Notes under the pieces: generated by a model
The model's database searches: none
Told to the model about the DNA's origin: nothing
The model's input: the letters and a program-made list of their open reading frames with translations, nothing else
Program-made: the position numbers and the translations under genes
In this document: in pieces, positions 1 through 4,937 of the stretch
How positions within the stretch are numbered: position 1 is the stretch's first letter
Layout of the letters: each line of letters starts with the position of its first letter
From: Spirochaeta sp.
GTDB taxonomy: Bacteria; Spirochaetota; Spirochaetia; DSM-27196; Alkalispirochaetaceae
Reading direction: 5' to 3'
NCBI GenBank assembly: GCA_007117185.1
Contig: SKHA01000126.1
Location: 1 to 5,572 of the forward strand
DNA length: 5,572 nucleotides

Positions 1-387
1 CGAGAAGACGGTGCCGAACTCGGGAGTCCGCCGCAGGTTGAGCAGCAGTTCATCCCCCAGGCGGGTCCGGTAGCTGACACGCTGCACAACGAGGATACCT
101 TCAGGCGGGGGATCAAGGGCGGCAAAACGTCGGTGAATCAGCCCCAGCGCCTCCTCCAGAGGCTGCGCTCCCTCAGGTGGCAGCAGAACACCTCCAGCCT
201 TGCCCTTATGGGGCACCTGCCGGGCGGCGATCTTGAGAACCACCTGCGCCGACGGGTCAAAATCCGATGGAACCTCCGGGGCACCCTCCCGGGGGAACGG
301 GAGAAGCCGCCAGGCCGGCACGGCCACGCCGAACCGTTCCAGCAGCTGGTACACCTCGTGCTCCATCAGGATCGTTCTTTCCTCCAT
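1..387 (-). CDS. ATP-grasp subunit/domain of an ADP-forming acyl-CoA (acetate-CoA) ligase, N-terminal part only
   Basis: An open minus-strand frame of exactly 129 codons runs from ATG at 387-385 to the left window edge with no stop, so the C-terminus is missing. The protein opens MEERTILMEHEVYQLLERFG, the usual helix at the head of this ATP-grasp type (compare 'LTEYEAKELLKKYGIPVP'). It then shows VVLKIAARQVPHKGKAGGV at residues 49-67, matching the family's 'VvlKi.s..i.HKsdvGGV' strand and His-Lys pair. Near the edge, VQRVSYRTRLGDELLLNLRR followed by TPEFGTVFS (residues 101-129) matches the 'vq.mv...ElilGvrrDp.FGpv' segment. Known family role: conversion of acyl-CoA, ADP and phosphate to acid, CoA and ATP (Acd beta subunit), or the ATP-grasp part of Pat/Pka-like proteins. 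Which one cannot be decided from the fragment. I chose ATG 387 because GGAGG lies 9 bases upstream. The frame stays open further upstream but has no ribosome site there. The match is from memory of the family. Confidence 0.8.
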   Translation of the reverse strand, partial: MEERTILMEHEVYQLLERFGVAVPAWRLLPFPREGAPEVPSDFDPSAQVVLKIAARQVPHKGKAGGVLLPPEGAQPLEEALGLIHRRFAALDPPPEGILVVQRVSYRTRLGDELLLNLRRTPEFGTVFS

Positions 388-396
388 TTCGGGTAT

Positions 397-401
397 CCTC
401 C
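397..401 (-). promoter_or_regulatory. Ribosome binding site deciding the ATP-grasp gene start
   Basis: GGAGG on the minus strand lies 9 bases before the ATG at 387. It decides between this start, the open frame continuing upstream, and the internal ATG at 366-364, which would sit too far from any strong site. Confidence 0.7.
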
Positions 402-433
402 GGGAAAAGATTGCCACGTCTGCGGCGGTAATC

Positions 434-483
434 ACAAGCTTGTTGTTTACGGTTGCGAATTTATAGCTGTACAATCTCGAGAT
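434..483. promoter_or_regulatory. Two 10-base perfect palindromes in the divergent control region (possible operators)
   Basis: ACAAGCTTGT (434-443) and ATCTCGAGAT (474-483) are both perfect 10-base palindromes. Their centres are exactly 40 bases apart, close to four helical turns. The first lies just upstream of the symporter -35 box. The second covers the expected start of transcription and the ATG. Their sequences differ from each other, which argues against one repressor binding both identically. Function is inferred only. Confidence 0.3.
446..475 (+). promoter_or_regulatory. Candidate sigma-70 promoter for the GPH symporter, possibly leaderless
   Basis: TTTACG (446-451, 4 of 6) and TACAAT (470-475, 5 of 6) are separated by 18 bases. 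The predicted start of transcription, about 7 bases past the -10 box, falls on the A of the symporter ATG at 482. No purine-rich ribosome site precedes that ATG. Together these suggest a leaderless mRNA. The promoter overlaps the opposing candidate at 460-488, so only one could be occupied at a time. Confidence 0.4.
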
Positions 484-488
484 GAAAA
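460..488 (-). promoter_or_regulatory. Candidate sigma-70 promoter for the ATP-grasp gene
   Basis: On the minus strand, TTTTCA (488-483, 4 of 6 to TTGACA) is followed after 17 bases by TATAAA (465-460, 5 of 6 to TATAAT). A transcript would begin near 453, giving a leader of about 66 bases. The -35 box falls on the first codons of the divergent symporter gene. This is pattern matching by eye. Confidence 0.45.
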
Positions 489-1846
489 CGTTGAGCAAGC
501 GCGTCAAGATCGGCTACGGGATCGGCGACCTCGGGGGCAACCTCTTCTTCACCATGACTGGTTTCTATCTGCTCTTTTATCTCACCGACGTAGTGGGGCT
601 GGCGGCGGGGCTGGCCGGGACGGCGTTGATGATCGGCAAGGTCTGGGACGCCATAACCGACCCGGTTACGGGCTACCTCTCCGACCGGACCCGGGGGCGC
701 TTCGGACGACGCCGCCCGTGGATGTTCGTGGGGATCTGGGTCACCTGGGGGGGGCTGATCTGGATGTTCTCGCCACCGGTAGGGTCTGTGTTCCTGTGGG
801 TCGTGCTGGCAAACTGTCTGCTCAACACCGGCTATACCTTCATAAACATCCCTTACGGCGCCCTCACCCCGGACCTCACCACCGACTTCAACGAGCGCAC
901 CGTCCTGAACGGATACCGCATGTCTTTTGCGGTGGTAGGGACGTTCATCGGCGCCGGGGTGGTCCTGACCCTGGTGGACGCCTTCGGCGGTGGTACCGCC
1001 GGGTGGACGGGGATGAGCGCCGTGATCGGAGGTATTATCGCCGCGTCCACGTTGACGGTGATCCTGAGCATCCGGGAGACCCCGCATACTGCGGTCTCGC
1101 CCCCGGAAGGGCTCATCACCTCCCACCTGCAGGTTCTCAAACTGAAGCCGTTTCTCCTGGCGCTGGTTCCCTGGGCGCTGCACATTACCGGCGTCAACAT
1201 CATCCAGGGCGCTCTGCTCTACTATTTCCGTTTCATCTACGGCGACGCCGCAGCGTTCCAGATCGCGTTACCCATTCTCCTGGCCAGCGCCATCGTGTTC
1301 ATTCCAGTCTGGGTGAAGATCTCCGGTCGCATCGGCAAGCGTGCCAGTTACAACATCGGGATGGGCATCTTCGCGACGTCGATCCTGGCGTTTTTCCTGG
1401 TGGGACATCTCTCCGGCCCGTGGATCGCCTTTGTCATCATGGGAATTGGAGGGATCGGCTTCGCCACCCAGTACGTGATGCCCTATTCGATCCTGCCGGA
1501 CGTTGTTGAGTACGACTACGCCGAGACAGGTGTCCGCCGGGAAGGGGTGTTTTACGGCCAGTGGACGTTCATGTCCAAGATCGGTCAGGCTCTGGGGCTG
1601 GCAATCAACGGCTGGATTCTCTCCCTCTTCGGCTATCGCGAGTCCGTAGCAGGGGTATTCATGGAGCAGAGCGAGTCAGCCCTGCTGGGGATCCGCCTCA
1701 TAGCGGGACCCATACCGGCGTTCTTCTTCATCTGCGGGATCATCGTGCTGCGCTTCTACCCCATTACCAACGAGTACTACCAGAAAATTATGGAGAAGAT
1801 CGCCGCCACCGAGGCGGCGGCGCTACAGGGAGCCCCCCGTCCCTGA
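482..1846 (+). CDS. GPH-family (MelB-like) sugar:cation symporter of the major facilitator superfamily
   Basis: This 454-residue inner-membrane transporter has about 12 hydrophobic segments, the usual length and fold for glycoside-pentoside-hexuronide:cation symporters, which import sugars with Na+ or H+. Hallmarks in order are KIGYGIGDLGGN (9-20), WDAITDP (55-61) leading into the loop SDRTRGRFGRRRPW (67-80), NIPYGALTPDLTTDFNERT (122-140), and VRREGVFYGQWTFMSK (351-366). By hand alignment to E. coli MelB, Asp56 and Asp60 match its cation-site Asp55 and Asp59, and Lys366 matches Lys377. The position of MelB's sugar-binding Asp19 is Asn20. The substrate cannot be read from sequence; an alpha-galactoside role is not implied. 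The start fits the family N-terminus, and a stop lies in frame at 464-466. No ribosome site precedes the ATG. The last 24 bases overlap the convergent YhhN gene. Confidence 0.93.
   Translation: MKTLSKRVKIGYGIGDLGGNLFFTMTGFYLLFYLTDVVGLAAGLAGTALMIGKVWDAITDPVTGYLSDRTRGRFGRRRPWMFVGIWVTWGGLIWMFSPPVGSVFLWVVLANCLLNTGYTFINIPYGALTPDLTTDFNERTVLNGYRMSFAVVGTFIGAGVVLTLVDAFGGGTAGWTGMSAVIGGIIAASTLTVILSIRETPHTAVSPPEGLITSHLQVLKLKPFLLALVPWALHITGVNIIQGALLYYFRFIYGDAAAFQIALPILLASAIVFIPVWVKISGRIGKRASYNIGMGIFATSILAFFLVGHLSGPWIAFVIMGIGGIGFATQYVMPYSILPDVVEYDYAETGVRREGVFYGQWTFMSKIGQALGLAINGWILSLFGYRESVAGVFMEQSESALLGIRLIAGPIPAFFFICGIIVLRFYPITNEYYQKIMEKIAATEAAALQGAPRP
1801..1819 (-). terminator. GC hairpin just past the YhhN gene stop, candidate terminator of the htpG operon
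   Basis: A 7-base-pair, all-GC stem (1801-1807 with 1813-1819) closes a 5-base loop. On the minus strand it begins 3 bases after the YhhN stop codon, where a terminator would be expected. It lies inside the last codons of the opposing symporter gene (around Ile440 to Ala447). The bases that follow on the minus strand (ATCTTCTCC...) lack a clean run of T, so intrinsic termination would be weak or the hairpin may instead protect the 3' end. Confidence 0.35.
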
Positions 1847-2542
1847 GCCCAGGATAACGGCGGCGGTCATGAGCAGCTGCCCGGCGTAGTAGGTGGGCAT
1901 GATCCACAGCTGCTCGGCCGTCAGGGGGCGCCGGAAGAGGTTGTGAGCGATCAGGCTGTCTGAAAGGTAGATGAACACCGTGCCGGCGAGGATGAGCGAC
2001 GGCACGGCGGCACCGGTGGGGGCCCCACCAGCGCCACCGGCGATGAAATACCAACCGCCCCCTAAAAGAAGCGCCGTCGCCACCACCATGTACGCGACAA
2101 CCGCTCCGTGCAGCCCCGGGGGGACTGTCCGCAGTGTACGGTACTGTGCCAGCGCAAGAGCCAGGGCCAGGGCCAGAACCACAGCGCCCACCACCGGCGC
2201 CGCAGCCGCCACCGACGCAGCGGATACGCCGATCAGCACCACCGCGTAGAGCAGGTACGCCAGCAGAAAGAAGACCAGTCCGGCAACAAAGGTTCTGCTG
2301 TTGTCCACCGGGGCCAGCAACCAGTCCGCCACCGTCGCCAGCGCCAGAGAGGCGACAAAAAACCACCAGATCCCCTGCCCGCCGGAATCGGCTGCCGCAA
2401 CGACGACGGCGGCGGCGGCGATCACCGTCAGGAGCGCGGTGACCACCGTCTTGATCACCCGCACCCCCGGCGTCTTCCGGTGTCCCATCACGGTGGCGAC
2501 CACCGCAATGGCCGCCGGAACGATCAGTATCGCCAACGACAT
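1823..2542 (-). CDS. YhhN/TMEM86 family integral membrane protein (lysoplasmalogenase-type)
   Basis: This 239-residue, almost wholly hydrophobic protein has about eight membrane segments. Family hallmarks appear in order: ALATVADWLLA (67-77, with Asp73), a G-x-x-F-rich segment FVAGLVFFLLAYLLY (85-99), AGTVFIYLSDSLIAH (186-200, with Asp195) and MPTYYAGQLL (215-224). The characterised animal member TMEM86B hydrolyses the vinyl-ether bond of lysoplasmalogens, and the two aspartates match the conserved acidic positions of the family. Whether this protein has that activity is inference; it would make sense in an anaerobe whose membrane contains plasmalogens. The gene begins 9 bases after htpG and is probably co-transcribed and coupled to it. 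Its 3' end overlaps the symporter gene by 24 bases in the opposite direction. Residues 123-132 are five Leu-Ala units. Confidence 0.82.
   Translation of the reverse strand: MSLAILIVPAAIAVVATVMGHRKTPGVRVIKTVVTALLTVIAAAAVVVAAADSGGQGIWWFFVASLALATVADWLLAPVDNSRTFVAGLVFFLLAYLLYAVVLIGVSAASVAAAAPVVGAVVLALALALALAQYRTLRTVPPGLHGAVVAYMVVATALLLGGGWYFIAGGAGGAPTGAAVPSLILAGTVFIYLSDSLIAHNLFRRPLTAEQLWIMPTYYAGQLLMTAAVILGSGTGGSL
2147..2176 (-). repeat. Leu-Ala dipeptide repeat, partly a 6-base tandem repeat, within the YhhN gene
   Basis: Residues 123-132 of the YhhN protein are (Leu-Ala)5. At the DNA level, 2159-2176 is three near-identical 6-base units (CTGGCC read on the minus strand; the third copy differs by one base). 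The other two Leu-Ala units use different codons. It sits within a membrane helix. Such a tract could change length by whole codons without breaking the frame. Confidence 0.7.
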
Positions 2543-2548
2543 AGCCGT

Positions 2549-2553
2549 TCCCT
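2549..2553 (-). promoter_or_regulatory. Ribosome binding site of the YhhN gene, overlapping the htpG stop codon
   Basis: AGGGA on the minus strand sits 6 bases before the ATG at 2542 and shares two bases with the TAG stop of htpG (2554-2552). Ribosomes finishing htpG would end on this site, which favours translational coupling. Confidence 0.6.
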
Positions 2554-4423
2554 AGAGGGCGCTCTCCATCACCCGATTCAGGCGCTTGACGAACTCCGCC
2601 GGCTCCTGCAGCGCCTCGCCCTCTACCAGCAGCGCCTGGTCCAGCAGCAGGAACGCCGCGTCGGCGAAGCGGGCATCATCTTCAAGACTCTTCATACTCG
2701 TTACAATTGCGTGGTCCGGGTTGATCTCCAGGATCGGCTGCACCTCCGGCAGATCCCGTTGCCCCATCGCTTTCATCATCTGGGCCATCTTCATGGTGGG
2801 GTCGTTCTCGTCCACCACGATACAGCTGGGGCTGTCGGCCAGGCGCACCGAGGTGACCACGTCCTTGACCCGATCTCCCAGGACACTCTTCATGCGCTCG
2901 ATAACCGGCTTCAGCTCCTCGTCCTTGGCGCTGTCTTTCTTCTCGTCCAGGTCGTCCCCGGCGTCGGAGCGATTCACACCCTTGAGCTCGGTCTCCTTGT
3001 AGGTACCCACCATGGGGATGACCAACTCATCCACGTCCTCGGACATGATCAGAACTTCGATATCCTTCTTCCTGTACGCCTCCAGGAGGGGAGAGTTCCG
3101 CAGGGTCTTGTCGTTGTCGCCGGTGATGTAGTAGATCGCCTTCTGATCCGGGAGCATCCGCTCTTTGTACTCCGCCAGGCTGGTCCAACCCTCCGCTTTG
3201 GTGCTGCGGAAGCGAACCAGGTCCAGCAGCTGCTCACGGTTACCGTAGTCCGAGTACAGCCCCTCCTTCAGGGGACGGTTGAACTGCTCCACAAACTCGA
3301 GCCACTTCTCCGGCTCCTCCTGGGCCACCCGGGCAAACTCACCGAGAAGCTTCTTCACCGAGCTCTCCCGGATCTTGGCCAGGATCCGATTCTGCTGCAG
3401 GATCTCCCGGCTCACGTTCAGCGGCAGATCCTCAGAGTCGATCACCCCGCGGACAAACCGCAGGTACGTGGGCATCAGCTCCTTCTCGTCGTCGGTGATG
3501 AAGACCCGCTTCACGTAGAGCTTCACCCCCGGGCGGTAGTCAACCTGATACATGTCAAAGGGCGCCTTCTTCGGCACGAAAAAGAGGGTGGTGTACTCCA
3601 TCGTCCCCTCGGCCCGGGTGTGCAGGTGAAACAGGGCGTCTTCGGTGTCGTGGCTGATGGTCTTGTAGAACTCCTGGTACTCCTCGTCGGAGATCTCACT
3701 CTTGGAGCGCTTCCACAGCGCGCTGGCGCTGTTGACCTGCTCCACAGTGGGCGTCTTGCCCTTCTCTTTGCCCTTGTCGTCGTAGTCGGTCTTTGTGTAG
3801 TGCAGAAAGATCGGGAAGGCGATGTGGTTGGAGTACTTCTTGATGATCTGCTCGATCTGCCAGCGCGAGGCGTACTCTTTGCCTTCCTCGCCGAGGTGCA
3901 GCGTTACAGTGGTGCCGCAGCTCTCCCGCTGCGCCTCTTCCAGATCGAACTCGCCCTTGCCGTCGCTGCTCCACTTCCAGGCACCTTCTTCACCGGCTTT
4001 GCGGGAGACAACCTCCACCCGGTCGGCAACCATGAAGACCGAGTAGAACCCGACGCCGAACTGACCGATCAGGTTAGAATCTTTGCGGCTGTCCCCGGTG
4101 AGCTGCCCGAGAAACGCTTTGGTGCCGCTTTTGGCGATCGTTCCAAGACTCTCGATCAGCTCATCCCGGTTCATGCCGATGCCGGTGTCGCTCACTGTCA
4201 GGGTTTTGGCGTCGCCCTCTTCGGAAAACTCGATGTCGATCCGCGGGTCAAACGAGAGGTCCTTGAACGCCTGATCAGTAAGAGTCAGGTACTTCAACTT
4301 GTCCAGCGCGTCGCTGCTGTTGGACACCAGCTCGCGCAAAAATATCTCCTTGTGGGAGTACAGCGAGTGGATGATGAGGTGCAAGAGTTGGTTTACTTCG
4401 GTCTGAAATTGATGGGTAGCCAT
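2552..4423 (-). CDS. htpG: Molecular chaperone HtpG (bacterial Hsp90)
   Basis: This is a complete 623-residue cytosolic chaperone, the normal HtpG length (E. coli 624). It is an ATP-driven homodimer that remodels client proteins. N-terminal GHKL ATPase motifs are present: ELVSNSSDAL with catalytic Glu31 and Asn35, SDTGIGM with Asp79, GTIAKSGT (94-101) and GQFGVGFYS (120-128). The middle domain has YTTLFFVPKKAPFD (277-290), YVKRVFITDD (303-312) and NVSREILQQNR with Arg339, matching E. coli Arg336 that contacts ATP. The C-terminal dimer domain includes EINPDH (566-571) and the final helix LLLDQALLVEG (592-602). No key residue is missing. The start at 4423 begins MATHQFQTEVNQLL, as in the family, and has AGGAGG 7 bases upstream. 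The frame is open for 35 more codons upstream, but they are unlike HtpG. I see no CIRCE element and no convincing sigma-32 promoter. The sequence most resembles spirochaete HtpG from memory. Confidence 0.98.
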   Translation of the reverse strand: MATHQFQTEVNQLLHLIIHSLYSHKEIFLRELVSNSSDALDKLKYLTLTDQAFKDLSFDPRIDIEFSEEGDAKTLTVSDTGIGMNRDELIESLGTIAKSGTKAFLGQLTGDSRKDSNLIGQFGVGFYSVFMVADRVEVVSRKAGEEGAWKWSSDGKGEFDLEEAQRESCGTTVTLHLGEEGKEYASRWQIEQIIKKYSNHIAFPIFLHYTKTDYDDKGKEKGKTPTVEQVNSASALWKRSKSEISDEEYQEFYKTISHDTEDALFHLHTRAEGTMEYTTLFFVPKKAPFDMYQVDYRPGVKLYVKRVFITDDEKELMPTYLRFVRGVIDSEDLPLNVSREILQQNRILAKIRESSVKKLLGEFARVAQEEPEKWLEFVEQFNRPLKEGLYSDYGNREQLLDLVRFRSTKAEGWTSLAEYKERMLPDQKAIYYITGDNDKTLRNSPLLEAYRKKDIEVLIMSEDVDELVIPMVGTYKETELKGVNRSDAGDDLDEKKDSAKDEELKPVIERMKSVLGDRVKDVVTSVRLADSPSCIVVDENDPTMKMAQMMKAMGQRDLPEVQPILEINPDHAIVTSMKSLEDDARFADAAFLLLDQALLVEGEALQEPAEFVKRLNRVMESAL

Positions 4424-4430
4424 GGATATC

Positions 4431-4436
4431 CCTCCT
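4431..4436 (-). promoter_or_regulatory. Ribosome binding site deciding the htpG start
   Basis: AGGAGG on the minus strand, 7 bases before the ATG at 4423, is a near-ideal site. It fixes the start at MATHQFQ rather than at the longer open frame reaching 4528. Confidence 0.85.
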
Positions 4437-4474
4437 GGGCATCGTGTGATGTAGTGTGCAATTAGATTACCGGG

Positions 4475-4504
4475 AATATACCAAGAACGGCCGCTTTCAG
4501 GCAA
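4475..4504 (-). promoter_or_regulatory. Candidate sigma-70 promoter of htpG
   Basis: TTGCCT (4504-4499, 4 of 6) and TATATT (4480-4475, 5 of 6) are spaced by 18 bases on the minus strand. Transcription would begin near 4468, leaving a leader of about 45 bases that contains the strong ribosome site. This would make htpG, and the YhhN gene behind it, housekeeping-type transcribed rather than heat-shock sigma-factor dependent. It is a by-eye match only. Confidence 0.45.
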
Positions 4505-4516
4505 ATATCCCGTTTG

Positions 4517-4545
4517 TTGCGGCCTCACCGCCGCCGTGGTATTCT
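4517..4545 (+). promoter_or_regulatory. Weak promoter candidate for the DUF5684 gene
   Basis: TTGCGG (4517-4522) and TATTCT (4540-4545) are 17 bases apart. Matches to consensus are modest. Transcription would begin near 4552, leaving a very short leader that still keeps most of the ribosome site. It is the best candidate I can see in the 139-base gap between the two divergent genes. Confidence 0.25.
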
Positions 4546-4550
4546 GATTG

Positions 4551-4556
4551 GGGAGG
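4551..4556 (+). promoter_or_regulatory. Ribosome binding site deciding the DUF5684 gene start
   Basis: GGGAGG lies 6 bases before ATG 4563. A TTG at 4548 is also in frame but would put the ribosome site inside the coding region, so the ATG is preferred. Confidence 0.75.
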
Positions 4557-4562
4557 ATACCA

Positions 4563-4937
4563 ATGAGTTACAACTTTTCTGCGGAACAGGCCCAGTTCGG
4601 CGCCGGTTTCTTCGTCTTTTTCCTTGTTGCCGCGCTGCTGTACATCCTAGTGGGATGGAAAATCTTCTCTAAAGCGGGCAAGCCCGGGTGGGCGGTGATC
4701 GTCCCCATCTACAACATCGTTGTCTATCTGCGGATCATCGGAAGGCCGGTGTGGTGGATCATCCTTTTCTTCATCCCCTTCGTCAACTTCGTTGTGATGA
4801 TCATCATGGCGGTGGACTTGGCCAAGAGTTTCGGCAAGGGAACCGGATTCGCTATCGGGCTGATCCTCCTGCCGATCATCTTTTATCCTGTCCTGGCGTT
4901 CGGTGGGGCCCGTTACGCCGGACCGGCTGGGTCCTGA
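4563..4937 (+). CDS. Small integral membrane protein, DUF5684-like, function unknown
   Basis: The 124-residue product is mostly hydrophobic, with about four membrane segments near residues 12-33, 43-59, 63-85 and 95-115. The distinctive parts are GWKIFSKAGKPGWAVIVPIY followed by N (31-51), a Trp-Trp pair in GRPVWWIILFFIPFVN (60-75), and DLAKSFGKGTGFAIGLILLP (85-104) ending in LAFGGARY (111-118). This pattern of 'iF.KAGkPGW..iiP.YN', 'iP.vN' and 'FGkg..f..gL..lp' is that of the DUF5684 family, in which I know of no characterised function. No catalytic or metal motif is visible, and there is no cleavable signal peptide. The gene is divergent from htpG and stands alone on its strand, with the convergent argA stop directly abutting it. 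The family name is from memory; the membrane assignment is firmer. Confidence 0.82.
   Translation: MSYNFSAEQAQFGAGFFVFFLVAALLYILVGWKIFSKAGKPGWAVIVPIYNIVVYLRIIGRPVWWIILFFIPFVNFVVMIIMAVDLAKSFGKGTGFAIGLILLPIIFYPVLAFGGARYAGPAGS
4920..4934. other. Short inverted repeat at the DUF5684/argA junction
   Basis: GGACC (4920-4924) and GGTCC (4930-4934) can pair around a 5-base loop. It ends just before the shared stop palindrome TGATCA (4935-4940). On the minus strand it starts 3 bases past the argA stop. There is no T-run on either side, so a terminator role is doubtful. Confidence 0.2.

Noticed and set aside
388..480. Upstream extension of the ATP-grasp gene, which stays open past 480 on the minus strand
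   Set aside because: The extra residues do not resemble the family and the possible GTG start at 435 has no ribosome site, whereas ATG 387 has GGAGG at 9 bases. The region is better explained as promoter.
461..1183. A 240-codon minus-strand open frame opposite the symporter
   Set aside because: It is codon-aligned antisense to the symporter with a charged, repetitive composition and no motif; it also runs through the divergent promoter region.
133..1509. A 458-codon plus-strand open frame across the ATP-grasp gene and the symporter
   Set aside because: Its product is a low-complexity Arg/Gly/His/Pro-rich sequence typical of an out-of-frame reading of GC-rich DNA, and it covers two genes with clear homology.
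2108..4465. A 785-codon plus-strand open frame opposite htpG and the YhhN gene
   Set aside because: It is codon-aligned with both minus-strand genes, so its stops could only arise from TTA, CTA or TCA codons, which GC-rich genes rarely use. Its translation is His/Leu/Gln-rich, with no recognisable motif and no proper start region, while both opposing genes have clear family matches.
4424..4528. A 35-residue N-terminal extension of HtpG
   Set aside because: The extension has no match to HtpG N-termini, crosses the promoter candidate, and the internal ATG at 4423 has an ideal ribosome site.
4548..4562. TTG start five codons upstream for the DUF5684 gene
   Set aside because: It would place the GGGAGG ribosome site inside the coding region; ATG 4563 has that site at the right distance.
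4920..4934. Intrinsic terminator between the DUF5684 gene and argA
   Set aside because: The stem is only 5 base pairs and no T-run follows on either strand, so I list it only as an inverted repeat.
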